Positions 20,027-29,900 of a stretch of 64,000 nt of DNA are shown in pieces (position 1 is the first letter of the stretch; each line of letters starts with the position of its first letter). Under the pieces are notes generated by a model. It ran no database searches, was not told the DNA's origin, and saw nothing but the letters and a program-made list of their open reading frames with translations. The DNA lies in the NCBI GenBank assembly GCA_008011715.2, contig CP136508.1, forward strand, positions 1,612,001 through 1,676,000, read 5' to 3'. The stretch comes from [Empedobacter] haloabium (lineage in GTDB: Bacteria; Pseudomonadota; Gammaproteobacteria; Burkholderiales; Burkholderiaceae_D). Position numbers and translations under genes: made by a program.

Positions 20027-21216
20027 TGGCGCACGTACCGCAAATCAAAATCCCCGCGACCTATATGCGCGGCGGCACCAGCAAGGGCGTGTTCTTCCGG
20101 CTGCAGGACCTGCCGGCAGCGGCGCAGGTGCCGGGATCGGCGCGCGATGCGCTGCTGCTGCGCGTGATCGGCAGCCCGGACCCGTACGGCAAGCAGATCG
20201 ACGGCATGGGCGGCGCCACCTCCAGTACCAGCAAGGCCGTCATCGTGGCGCCGTCCACCCGGCACGGCCACCACGTCGACTACCTGTTCGGCCAGGTCTC
20301 GATCGACAAGCCGTTCGTCGACTGGAGCGGCAACTGCGGCAACCTGTCGGCGGCGGTGGGCTCGTTCGCCATCGCCAGCGGCTTGCTCGACCCCAGCCAG
20401 GTGCCGCGCGACGGCATCTGCGTGGTGCGCATCTGGCAGGCCAATATCGGCAAGACCATCGTCGCGCACGTGCCCATCACCGATGGCGCCGTGCAGGAGA
20501 CCGGTGACTTCGAGCTCGATGGCGTGACCTTCCCGGCCGCCGAGGTGCAGCTGGAGTTCCTCGATCCGGCCGCCGAGGAAGGCGAGGGCGGCGGCGCCAT
20601 GTTCCCGACCGGGAACCTGGTGGACGAGCTGGAGGTGCCGGGTGTCGGCAGGTTCCGCGCCACGCTGATCAACGCGGGCATCCCCACCATCTTCCTGGAC
20701 GCCGAGGCGCTGGACTACACCGGCACGGAGCTGCAGGAAGCCATCAACGGCGACGCGCAGGCCCTGGCCCGCTTCGAGACGATCCGCGCACATGGCGCCG
20801 TGCGCATGGGGCTTGTCGCCAGCGTGGAGGATGCGGCCAAACGCCAGCACACGCCGAAGGTGGCATTCGTGGCGCCGCCGCGCGGCTACACGTCGTCCAG
20901 CGGCAAGGAAGTGCGCGCGGACGACATCGACCTGCTGGTGCGGGCCCTGTCGATGGGCAAGCTGCACCACGCGATGATGGGCACCGCGGCCGTGGCGATC
21001 GGCACGGCCGCCGCCATTCCCGGCACGCTGGTCAACCTGGCCGCCGGCGGCGGCTCGCGCACGGCGGTGCGTTTCGGCCACCCGTCCGGCACCCTGCGCG
21101 TGGGCGCCGAGGCCACGCTTGTGGACGGCCAGTGGAGCGTGACTAAGGCCATCATGAGCCGCAGTGCGCGCGTGCTGATGGAAGGCTTCGTGCGGGTGCC
21201 GGGCGACGCCTTCTAA
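20023..21216 (+). CDS. prpF: 2-methylaconitate cis-trans isomerase PrpF
   Basis: The 397-residue diaminopimelate-epimerase-fold isomerase converts the trans product of AcnD to 2-methyl-cis-aconitate. The N-terminal MRGGTSKGVFF, GATSSTSKAVIV and WSGNCGNLSAAVG motifs are diagnostic. The start overlaps the acnD stop, and a second ATG follows at once, so the first codon is uncertain by one residue. It is the last gene of the operon, followed by a terminator. Confidence 0.95.
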   Translation: MMAHVPQIKIPATYMRGGTSKGVFFRLQDLPAAAQVPGSARDALLLRVIGSPDPYGKQIDGMGGATSSTSKAVIVAPSTRHGHHVDYLFGQVSIDKPFVDWSGNCGNLSAAVGSFAIASGLLDPSQVPRDGICVVRIWQANIGKTIVAHVPITDGAVQETGDFELDGVTFPAAEVQLEFLDPAAEEGEGGGAMFPTGNLVDELEVPGVGRFRATLINAGIPTIFLDAEALDYTGTELQEAINGDAQALARFETIRAHGAVRMGLVASVEDAAKRQHTPKVAFVAPPRGYTSSSGKEVRADDIDLLVRALSMGKLHHAMMGTAAVAIGTAAAIPGTLVNLAAGGGSRTAVRFGHPSGTLRVGAEATLVDGQWSVTKAIMSRSARVLMEGFVRVPGDAF

Positions 21217-21231
21217 GGCTGTTGTTTCGGC

Positions 21232-21262
21232 AACGACGGGGCGCCAGGTGCGCCCCGTTGTT
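21232..21262 (+). terminator. Terminator of the prp operon
   Basis: Arms AACGACGGGGCGC and GCGCCCCGTTGTT pair around a CAGGT loop, with one G-U pair, and are followed by a short T-rich tract. It begins 16 bases after the prpF stop. Confidence 0.75.
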
Positions 21263-21401
21263 ATTTCCAAGGCATCGATTGTTGTACGGTCGCCCCGGCC
21301 GGGGCGTTCCGGCTGGCGCCAGGATGGCTATTGCCGGGCTGGTGGTTTATGATCGTCGGATGACGTTGCCATAAGGCAGCTGTTATTTCAACTGCCTGAT
21401 T

Positions 21402-24400
21402 ATGAACGCTGTCGTGACCCCTCCGGAGCTTGTTGCCGACGCCTTGCGGCTGATCGGCATGCCCGCGTGCGCGTGCGACGCGGATGGCCGCGTGCTGGCG
21501 GCGAACGACGAGCTGGCTGCGCTGCTGGGCCGCGACCCGCACGACCTGACGCCGTCCGGCCTGTTCGCCCGCCACGTGCTGGCCGACAGCGTGGTCACGC
21601 TGACGGCGGCGCTGTGCGGCATCCGCTCCGCCAGCTGGGAAAGCTGCGTGGCCACGAGCGATGGCCGCTACCTGCCCGTCCAGGTCACCGTCAAGCCGTT
21701 CCCGCCGGCGCTGGAGCAACGCGGCGCCACCATCGTCCTGCAGGACATCAGTGCGATCCAGCGCGACCAGCGCGCGCTGCGCAAGGCGCTGCTGGAGCAA
21801 CAGGCGATCCTGGAGAACGCGGCGGTCGGCATCATCTACAGCAAGCGTGACCAGATCCACGAATGCAACCTGCGCGCGGCCGAGATGTTCGGCTACGAGC
21901 GCGGCGAGCTGGAAGGGGCGCCCAGCGTGGTCCTGTACCCGGACCCGGACGAGTTCACGCGCCGGCGCGCGCGCTGGCTGCCCGTGCTGGGGCAGGGCAA
22001 GTCCGTCACGCTGGACGTGCAGATGCGCCGCAAGGACGGCGGCCTGTTCTGGACCCGCTGCTACGGCCGCCTGATCGACCCGTCCGACGCCGACGAGGGC
22101 ATGGTCTGGATCGTCGAGGACATCAGCGAGCAGCGCGCCGCCACCGAGGCCACGCGCAAGCTGCTGATGGAGCAGCAGGCCATCCTGGACAACGCCTCGG
22201 TCGGCATCCTGTTCACCAAGAACCAGCGCATGCTGAGCTGTAATCCGCGCATGGCGGAGATGTTCGGCTATGCGCCCGACGAGATGATCGGCATGCATTC
22301 GGGCGCGGTGTTTCCGTCGCCCGAGGTGTACGCGGCGTTCGGCCTGGAGGCCGGGCCCGTGCTGGCCGCCGGCCAGCCGTTCGAAAAGAAGGATTTCCGC
22401 TTCCAGAAGAAGGACGGCTCGCTGTTCTGGTGCCGCGTGCGCGCCAAGGCGGTGGACCAGGAACACAACGACGGCGGCACGATCTGGATCCTGGAGGACG
22501 TGACGCAGTCGCGCGAGATGCAGATGGACGTGGAAGCGATGATGACGAACGCGTCGATCAGCATTCTGTTCACGCGCAACCGCGTCATCACGCGCTGCAA
22601 CCGCGGATTTCGTGACATGTTCCGCTACCACGACAAGGAATGCCTGGGCATGCCGGCGGCCGCGCTGTATCCGTCGGCCGAGGCGTATGCGGCGCTGGGC
22701 GCGCTCGCCACGCCGCTGCTCAGCCAGGGCAAGCCGTTTCAGACCGATGTCGAGATGCGCCGCAGCGACGACAGCACCTTCTGGGCCCAGCTGATCGGCT
22801 ATGTCGTCAATCCGATGGACCCGACCCAGGGCACGATCTGGATCGTCGAGGACCGCACCGAGCACAAGGCCGCCGAGGCGTCGCTGCGCAACGCGCTGCT
22901 GGAAAACCAGGCGATCCTGGACAGCGCCGTGCTGGGCATCTCGATGGTCGAGCAGGGCCGCAACCTGCGCTGCAACCGCAAGATGGAAGAGCTGTTCGGC
23001 TACGACGCCGGCGAGTTGACCGGCCTGCCGATTCGCGGCCTGTACCCGGACGAGGCGGCGTGGCAAGCGGCCCGCCGCGAGACGGCGGCCGATTTCCAGG
23101 CCGGCCGTGTCAGCTCGTCCGAGCACCTGCTGGTACGGCGCGACGGCAGCCAGTTCTGGGCGCGCCTGTCGGGCCGGCCATACGACTGGGCCCAGCCGCG
23201 CGGCCGCTCGGTGTGGATGATCGACGACGTGACGGCACGGCGCGAGGCGGCCGATGCGGTGCGCCGCGCCCGCGACGAGCTGGAAGTGCGTGTGCTGGAA
23301 CGCACGGCCGAACTGGCCGGCGCCAATGCCAAGCTGCAGGCCGAGATCGTCGAGCGACGCCAGGCCGAGGCGCGCGTGCACCACATGGCCTACCACGACA
23401 GCCTGACGGGCCTGCCCAATCGGGCGCTGCTGGCGGACCGGCTCGACCGCGCCATGCTGGCCGCACAGCGCTCGCAGCGCAGCCTGGCCGTGATGTTCAT
23501 CGACCTGGACCGCTTCAAGACCATCAACGATTCGCTGGGCCACATGACGGGCGACCTGTTGCTGAAGGAAGTGGCGGTCCGGCTGTGCCGCGCCGTGCGC
23601 GCCAGCGACACGGTGGCGCGCCTGGGCGGCGACGAATTCGTCGTGCTGCTGCCGGGCATCCGCAACAACGACGAGGCGGCGCACGTGGCCGACAAGATCA
23701 TCGACGCGCTGGCGCAGCCGTTCCCGCTGGACGGGCACATGTTGCACATCACCCCGTCGATCGGCATCTGCGTCTACCCGGACGACGGCCAGGACGTGGA
23801 AACCCTGATGCGCCACGCCGACGCGGCGATGTACCACGCCAAGGCGGCAGGCCGCAACAACTACCAGTTCTTCACGCAGAAGATGAACCTGGCGGCCGCG
23901 CACTTCGAGCTGGAGAGCAGCCTGCGCAGCGCGCTGGCGCTGCAGCAGTTCGAGCTGCATTTCCAGCCCATCATCAACATGGGCACGCGCAAGCTGCATT
24001 CGCTGGAAGTGCTGCTGCGCTGGCGCCGTCCGAACACGGGCCTGGTCATGCCGGACAAGTTCATCCCGATCATCGAGGACAACGGCCTGATCGTGCCGAT
24101 CGGCGAATGGGTCATCCGCCGCGCCTGCGAGCAGAGCATGGAATGGCGCCGCCAGGGCCTGCGCCCGGTGCCGCTGGCCGTCAACCTGTCGCCGCGCCAG
24201 TTCATGCACAAGGGCCTGGTGCCGTCGATCCGCCGCATCCTCGACGAGACCGGCATCGAGCCCTCGCAGCTGGAATTCGAGATCACGGAGACGGCGTTGA
24301 TGCAGCATGGCGATCACACCCTGGACATCCTGGACCAGATCAACGCGATGGGCATCCGCCTGTCGATCGACGACTTCGGCACCGGCTACTCCAGCCTGGC

Positions 24401-24665
24401 CTACTTGAAGCGTTTCCCGGTCAAGAAGATCAAGATCGACCGCGCCTTCGTCAAGGACCTGGAGCACAGTGCCGAGGACCGCGCCATCGTCTCGGCCATC
24501 GTGGCGCTGTCGGACAGCCTGCAGCTGTCGGTGGTGGCGGAAGGGGTCGAGACGGAAGGGCACTACTACCTGCTGCAACGGCAGGGCTGCCAGTTCGCGC
24601 AGGGCTACCTGTTCTCCAGGCCGGTGCCGGCCGAGCAGGCCGTCCATCTGCTGGAGCAGGGTTGA
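21402..24665 (+). CDS. Multi-PAS diguanylate cyclase/phosphodiesterase (GGDEF-EAL)
   Basis: The 1087-residue cytoplasmic protein has one divergent N-terminal PAS followed by four tandem PAS units of about 122-125 residues. Each unit carries a recognisable version of QQAIL(E/D)NA...MFGY...FW...WI(V/L)ED. A coiled coil follows, then GGDEF with an intact RLGGDEFVVLL and an EAL domain. The EAL signature reads EVLLRW, but the metal-binding region DDFGTGYSSL and the catalytic segment VVAEGVET are kept, so both cyclic-di-GMP activities are plausible. There is no membrane segment. It stands alone after the prp terminator; the ligand is unknown. Confidence 0.95.
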   Translation: MNAVVTPPELVADALRLIGMPACACDADGRVLAANDELAALLGRDPHDLTPSGLFARHVLADSVVTLTAALCGIRSASWESCVATSDGRYLPVQVTVKPFPPALEQRGATIVLQDISAIQRDQRALRKALLEQQAILENAAVGIIYSKRDQIHECNLRAAEMFGYERGELEGAPSVVLYPDPDEFTRRRARWLPVLGQGKSVTLDVQMRRKDGGLFWTRCYGRLIDPSDADEGMVWIVEDISEQRAATEATRKLLMEQQAILDNASVGILFTKNQRMLSCNPRMAEMFGYAPDEMIGMHSGAVFPSPEVYAAFGLEAGPVLAAGQPFEKKDFRFQKKDGSLFWCRVRAKAVDQEHNDGGTIWILEDVTQSREMQMDVEAMMTNASISILFTRNRVITRCNRGFRDMFRYHDKECLGMPAAALYPSAEAYAALGALATPLLSQGKPFQTDVEMRRSDDSTFWAQLIGYVVNPMDPTQGTIWIVEDRTEHKAAEASLRNALLENQAILDSAVLGISMVEQGRNLRCNRKMEELFGYDAGELTGLPIRGLYPDEAAWQAARRETAADFQAGRVSSSEHLLVRRDGSQFWARLSGRPYDWAQPRGRSVWMIDDVTARREAADAVRRARDELEVRVLERTAELAGANAKLQAEIVERRQAEARVHHMAYHDSLTGLPNRALLADRLDRAMLAAQRSQRSLAVMFIDLDRFKTINDSLGHMTGDLLLKEVAVRLCRAVRASDTVARLGGDEFVVLLPGIRNNDEAAHVADKIIDALAQPFPLDGHMLHITPSIGICVYPDDGQDVETLMRHADAAMYHAKAAGRNNYQFFTQKMNLAAAHFELESSLRSALALQQFELHFQPIINMGTRKLHSLEVLLRWRRPNTGLVMPDKFIPIIEDNGLIVPIGEWVIRRACEQSMEWRRQGLRPVPLAVNLSPRQFMHKGLVPSIRRILDETGIEPSQLEFEITETALMQHGDHTLDILDQINAMGIRLSIDDFGTGYSSLAYLKRFPVKKIKIDRAFVKDLEHSAEDRAIVSAIVALSDSLQLSVVAEGVETEGHYYLLQRQGCQFAQGYLFSRPVPAEQAVHLLEQG

Positions 24666-24701
24666 GTCTGCGGGGGCGGCACCACGGGTTCCTCGCGGGG
24701 A

Positions 24702-25472
24702 TCAGGCCTCGGCCAAGGTCGCGATGACCGGCGTGTGATCGGACGGCTGCGGCCATTTGCGCGGCGCCCGGTCGATCGTGCAGGCCGTGCAGCGCGCAAC
24801 CAAAGGCTGCGACAGCAGGATGTGGTCGATGCGCAGTCCCTGGTTCTTCTGGAAGCGCAGCATGCGGTAGTCCCACCAGCTGTACGACTTTTCCGGCTGC
24901 TCGAACAGGCGGAACGAATCCGTCAGGCCCACGTCCAGCAGGGCCTGGAACGCGGCGCGCTCGCGCGGCGACACGTGCACCTCGCCTTCCCACACGGCCG
25001 GGTCGTGCACGTCGCGGTCTTCCGGCGCCACGTTGTAGTCGCCCAGCACGGCCAGGTTCGGGTGCCGCGCCAGTTCCTCGGCCAGCCAGTCGCGCAGCGC
25101 CGCCATCCAGCCCAGCTTGTACACATACTTTTCGGAGTCCACCGCCTGGCCGTTCGGCACGTAGGCGCAAACGACGCGCAGGTCGCCGATGGTGGCGGCC
25201 AGGATGCGCTGTTGCTCGTCCGGGTAGCGCGGGTTGTTGCGCACCACGTCCGCCAGCGGCTGGCGCGACAGGATGGCCACGCCGTTGTAGGTCTTCTGGC
25301 CCGAGAAGGCGACGTGCCAACCCGCGGCCTCGAGCGCGGCCAGCGGGAACTTGTCGTCGGTCAGCTTGGTCTCCTGGATGCAGACGACGTCCACCGGGTT
25401 CTCCTCCAGCCAGCGCAGCAGATGCGACAGACGTACGTTGAGCGAATTGACGTTCCAGGTTACCAGCTTCAT
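24702..25472 (-). CDS. xth: Exodeoxyribonuclease III / AP endonuclease
   Basis: The 256-residue enzyme has all ExoIII family motifs: WNVNSLNVR, QETKLTDDKFP, GDYNVAPEDRDVHD, RIDHILLS and SDHTPV at the end. It removes abasic sites and 3' blocks during base-excision repair. The frame is complete and of normal length. It converges on the GGDEF-EAL gene and starts at the edge of an AT-rich 401-base gap. Confidence 0.96.
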   Translation of the reverse strand: MKLVTWNVNSLNVRLSHLLRWLEENPVDVVCIQETKLTDDKFPLAALEAAGWHVAFSGQKTYNGVAILSRQPLADVVRNNPRYPDEQQRILAATIGDLRVVCAYVPNGQAVDSEKYVYKLGWMAALRDWLAEELARHPNLAVLGDYNVAPEDRDVHDPAVWEGEVHVSPRERAAFQALLDVGLTDSFRLFEQPEKSYSWWDYRMLRFQKNQGLRIDHILLSQPLVARCTACTIDRAPRKWPQPSDHTPVIATLAEA

Positions 25473-25873
25473 TAGCGATCTCGAGTGTGAAAATGAGTGA
25501 GAATCTTACAGGATTTGACAGGTGTTACAAGTTGCCGAAAGCGAATACAATGTGCGACAATGAATTGCACAAAAACATTGCTACCAAAACAAGTGCAACT
25601 CTCTCAGACGCAATTTCTGTTGCAAAATGCGACATCCCCCAAAAATAATTGCCGATAATGTCTCGGAGTTATCAAAATAGTACTAAGATTCGATTAACGT
25701 TCGAGGGAAAGCGCAATATACTTACGCTGTTCGGCATCGAACGATTTCCAACTGCATCTACCTTTGTAACTGTTGAGCAAAAAGATACTGCAAAGATATG
25801 TTGTCTTAGGTAAATTAGTGGTACTATACGGAAACAGTCGGATTAACGTGCAAAGCATTTGTAAAGGAAGAAA
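25473..25873. other. AT-rich non-coding gap with inverted repeats
   Basis: This gap is plainly richer in A/T than its neighbours and holds no convincing gene. It contains TTGCAC (25564-25569) facing GTGCAA (25590-25595). It also contains a structured segment at 25698-25743, in which CGTTCGA pairs with TCGAACG and an inner AGCG pairs with CGCT. A promoter for the gene at 25874 probably lies near TTGTCT...CTATAC around 25800-25830. The hairpin could be a small RNA, a terminator or a protein site; nothing decides between them. Confidence 0.5.
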
Positions 25874-26245
25874 ATGCGATCTGCATTCGAAGCATGGGCA
25901 CAGCGGGACGGACACATCGTGCGCCGCCGCGAAGACAAGCCAGAAGAGTATCTGGTATATGAAACGCAGCGCCGCTGGCTGATCTGGCAGGCGGCTCTGG
26001 AACATGGCAAGACGCCGGCCGCCCGCAAGGCGGCCGCGAAGGAAGCCGGTGAGAAGGCCGTCGGCGCACGCGCTGGCGTGCAGCGCGCGCCCGTCATGGG
26101 CGCCGACGAAGCGGCGGTGCGCAACCAGGTGTTGAACGAGGTCATCGACGCGTTCTCCGGCCTGAACGGAACCACGGCGATGGAAGACATCGTGAACGTG
26201 ATCCAGGGACTGAAGCAGAAGCAGAAGTCCGACAGCGGCGAGTAA
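25874..26245 (+). CDS. Small protein with phage-type FxxW/WxxWQAAL motif
   Basis: The 123-residue product has AAAGGA six bases before the ATG. Residues about 4-42 follow the pattern FEAWAQRDG...EYLVYETQ..WLIWQAALE. I associate this pattern with small phage and prophage proteins of unknown function. The rest is Ala/Lys-rich, then helical (QVLNEVIDAFSGLNG...IVNVIQGLKQ). No signal peptide or membrane segment is present. The gene follows the AT-rich gap and precedes an unassigned lipoprotein. The motif could reflect an old transfer, but no other phage gene is near. Confidence 0.65.
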   Translation: MRSAFEAWAQRDGHIVRRREDKPEEYLVYETQRRWLIWQAALEHGKTPAARKAAAKEAGEKAVGARAGVQRAPVMGADEAAVRNQVLNEVIDAFSGLNGTTAMEDIVNVIQGLKQKQKSDSGE

Positions 26246-26254
26246 GCCCGCCGT

Positions 26255-26902
26255 ATGCCATCCTGGCCCAAGCCCGTCACCGGCATTGCCTGGCTGGCGG
26301 CGCTCGCCCGGACCATCAAGCCGTGCAATGCGACGCCATTCGTGCCGCGCAGCGTCCCGCTGCACGGTCGCGGTGGCGCTGCGCTTGCCGACGATAAGGG
26401 AACTGGCCTCCGGCCGGGCCGATGGCAGCTTGCCGGTCGAGTCGCCGCCGCGCTTGGCATGGCGGCATCGGCCGGCTGCGCGACGATCACCGAAAGCAGC
26501 GAGCAGTACGTCATGGTCGTAACCGTGCTCGACCACCAGCAGGTTGGCGGCATCGGTTGCGTCCTCGCCAACGACGCGGGGCGCTGGTTCGTCACGTCCC
26601 CCGGTCGCACCCAGATCAAGAAAAGCACCAAAGCTCTCACCGTCGACTGCCGCAAGGACGACGTGTGGGCCTATGACGAAATCGGTCCGCGTCAGAATGC
26701 CTCGCGCTGGGGCAATATCCTGCTGACGGCAGGGACCGGCCAATTCATCGACCGCCAGACCGGCGCCGGGTTCGACTACCCGCAGGTCCTGACCGTCGTC
26801 CTGCAGCGCGGCGAGCGCAGCGTCCAGCCGGCACGTCCGGCCGCTCCCGCGGCCACGCCTCCCGCCAACCCGCCGCCGACCGGCGGTGGTATCATTTACT
26901 AA
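26255..26902 (+). CDS. Probable small lipoprotein, start uncertain
   Basis: As drawn the product has 215 residues. The informative part begins near residue 56: RWQLAGRVAAALGMAASAGC looks like a lipoprotein signal with a lipobox ASAGC (Cys near residue 75). A compact domain follows, with two more Cys and YVMVVTVLDHQQVGGIGCVL, and the C-terminus is Pro/Ala-rich. No ATG, GTG or TTG with a ribosome-binding site lies at a normal distance before the lipobox, so either the first 55 residues are a real extension or the true start is atypical. It lies nine bases after the gene at 25874. Function unknown. Confidence 0.6.
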   Translation: MPSWPKPVTGIAWLAALARTIKPCNATPFVPRSVPLHGRGGAALADDKGTGLRPGRWQLAGRVAAALGMAASAGCATITESSEQYVMVVTVLDHQQVGGIGCVLANDAGRWFVTSPGRTQIKKSTKALTVDCRKDDVWAYDEIGPRQNASRWGNILLTAGTGQFIDRQTGAGFDYPQVLTVVLQRGERSVQPARPAAPAATPPANPPPTGGGIIY

Positions 26903-26938
26903 TTTAACAACAATAACCCCGTCTCGGGGCTGATCGAC

Positions 26939-29900
26939 TTGGAATACCTTTATTTGCTGGTCACCTTCGTGGTGGCCATTATCGCTTTGCGCGCCGCGAC
27001 GGAGGCCAGGAGCAAGGTGCGCGAGCTCGAGCGCCGCAACGCGCTCTTGCAGAGTGCGCTGAACGAGTTGCGCGGACGCGTCGACTACTGGGTCGGCCGT
27101 CAGGCGGCGTCAACCGAGCCCGCTGCGCCGGCCGCGCAACCCATCCCCGCCGCGGCAGCCCCGGCGCCCGAGGCCGCGCAGCCACCCGCAACGTCAACGC
27201 AGCCGGCGCCCGCGGCGGCGCCTGGAGCTGCCGCGCGCACTGCCGCGCCGGCGTCCATTTTCCCGGTCTTCGCCACCGGGACGCCCGCTGTCCAGATGCC
27301 GCAATGGCAGCCGCCGCCGGTGCGCGCACCGCAGGCGGAGCACACGCCCGAACCGGTCGCCAAAGCGGTGCCGGCCGCGCCACAGCCAACGCCGCCCGCG
27401 CCCGCCGCCAAACCTGAGCCGGCCCGCCCGGCCTCGCGCCCCGCGCCGGCCTGGGTGGAGGCCGCCCGGCGCTGGCTGTTCACGGGCAACCTGGTGGCCA
27501 AGCTGGGCCTCGTCATCCTGCTGATCGGCGTCAGCTTCCTGCTGAAATACGTGGCCAGCCAGATCGTCATCCCGATCGAACTGCGCATCGCCGCCGTCGC
27601 CGTGGCCGACATCTTCCTGCTGCGCTGGGGCTGGCGCATCCGCGACTCGCGGCGCGCCATCGCGCTGCCGGTGCAGGGTGCGGCCATCGGCATCTTCGAG
27701 CTGCTGACCTTTGCCAGCTTCCGCCTGTACGACCTGATCCCCGGTGGCGCCGCGTTCGTGCTGCTGTTCGCGCTGACCGTCTTCACCTGCCTCCTGGCCG
27801 TCATGCAGAACGCCGTGTGGCTGGCGCTGTTCGGCATCGTCACCGGCTTCGCCGCGCCGATCGTGACGTCGACCGGCGGCGGCAGCCATATCGGGCTGTT
27901 CTCCTACTACGCTCTGCTCAATGCCGGCATTTTCGCCATCGCGCTGAAGCGTTCCTGGCGCTCGCTCAACCTGGCCGGCTTCATCATGACCTTCGGCATC
28001 GGCACCGCCTGGGGCCTGCGCTCGTACACGCCGGCCGATTACCTGTCGGTACAGCTGTTCCTGCTGCTGTTCGTGCTGTTCTACACCGGCATCTCGCTGG
28101 CGTTCGCCGCCAGCAGGCAGGTCGGCCAGCGGCCGTATATCGACGCGATCCTCGTGTTTGGCACGCCGGTGGCAGGTGCCGGCCTGCAGTTCGCGCTGGT
28201 GCGCGACATGCCGTTCGGCGTCGCCTTTGCCGCGCTGGGCATGGGCCTGTATTACACGGCGCTGGCCGTGTACTTGTGGCGTCACCGGGGCGAGCACTTC
28301 CGCCAGCTGGTCGGCTCCTTCCTGACGGTAGGTGTGCTGTTCGGTACCCTGGCCATTCCGATGGCACTGGACGGCCGCGCCACGTCGGCGGCGTGGGCCG
28401 CCGAGGGGGCCGCCATCGTCTGGGCCGGCTTGCGCCTGCAGCGCCGCCGCACCTGGATGTTCGGCCTGGCCCTGCAGCTGGGCAGCTGGCTGGCCTTCCT
28501 CGGCAGCACGGCAAGGCTGACGCCGCAACAGGCGCTCGACGCGTCGATGTGGCTGGGCTTCCTGATCCTGGCCGCCAGCGCCGGCGTGATGGCGTGGCGC
28601 TTCCAGGCCGTGGGCGACCACGGCCGGGCCCGCAATGGCATCCGCATGGGCCTGTGGTGGCTGACGGCCGCCACCCTGCTGATCGGCGCGTGGATCGAGA
28701 TCGGCCTGCGTGCCGACGGCACCGTTCGCGCCGCGCTCCTGGCCGGCAGCGCCTTGCTGCTGTGCGCCGCCGTCGCCACCGCGGGGCCGCGCTTGCGCGT
28801 GGCCGGCACGCGTGTCGTGGCGCTGGCGATCCAGTTGCTGGCCGCGCTGGCCGTGCTGTGGCAGATCCTCGGCTCCTGGACACTTGGCACCGGCAACTGG
28901 GCCGAACGGCCTGTCGTGGCGATCCTGATGATCACGGGCAGTGCGCTGTTCAGCGCATGGCGCCTGCGCGAGGACGCGCCGCGCTGGTCGCGCACGATGC
29001 TGGCCTGGAGCGCCGCCTGGTGGTATGGCAGCGTGGCGAGCATCGGCGCGGACCTGCTGGCAGACCTGATCGACATCCGCTCCGGCATCGTCTCGCTGGA
29101 CTGGTGGTCCGCCTATGCGCTGTGCATCGCCGTTTCCGCGCTGCTGTTCACGTTGGCCGCGCGGCGGCTGGCCTGGCCGGCCTTGCGCTGGCTGGCCGCG
29201 CCGTGCTGGCTGGCGCTGGGGCTCGCACTCGCCACCGCATTGGTGATCCTGTACAGCGGCCACACACTGGCCTGGCGCGAGTGGGGCGTGTTGGCGGTGC
29301 TGCTGGTCGTCAGCGAAGTGCTGCTGCAGGGCTGGCCGCGCAACGGCTGGGAGCTGGGCCGCAAGCGCACGCTGGCGGTACACGCGCTGCGCACGGCTGG
29401 TCCGTGGCTGGTGATCTGGCCGGCGGGGTACGAGCTGCTCGTGCGCTGGCTGGCCGGTCCCGCGCTGTACCGGGACTTGCTGGCGACGGCCGGCTGGGAT
29501 GCCGCCGGAGTGTGGGGCCAGTGCCTGCCGGCCTGGCTGCAGATGGGCGTGCTGGCCTGGCTGCTGCGCGCGGTGCGCCAGGAGCGCTGGCCGGTGGCGC
29601 CGTTCGGCCCCTGGTACGCGCGCATGCTGCTGCCGCTGGCGACCCTCTGGTGCGTGCTGCGGGTGATCTGGTGGAATCTGGTGCAGGACGGCGGCATGGC
29701 GCCGCTGCCTTATCTGCCCTTGCTCAATCCAGTGGACCTGTCGACCGCCTTCGCCGCGGCGCTGGTATTCGCGCACTGCCGCGTGGCGCTGCCGGATCTG
29801 GCCGCAGCGGCGCGTGGCCGGCTGCGCTGGCTGGCCGGCGTGGCGGCATTCGGCTGGCTCAACCTGATGCTGCTGCGCACGGCGGCGCACGTGCTGGATC

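Noticed and set aside
21261..24647. 1128-codon frame antisense to the GGDEF-EAL gene
   Set aside because: Shadow frame with no domain; the sense gene has complete catalytic motifs.
25773..25982. 69-codon plus-strand frame with a TTG start overlapping the gene at 25874
   Set aside because: There is no ribosome-binding site, it overlaps a better gene in another frame, and it has no recognisable protein features.
27194..29890. 898-codon frame antisense to the DUF2339 gene
   Set aside because: Extreme Gln/Arg/His composition and no membrane or enzymatic pattern; an antisense image of a helix-rich membrane protein.
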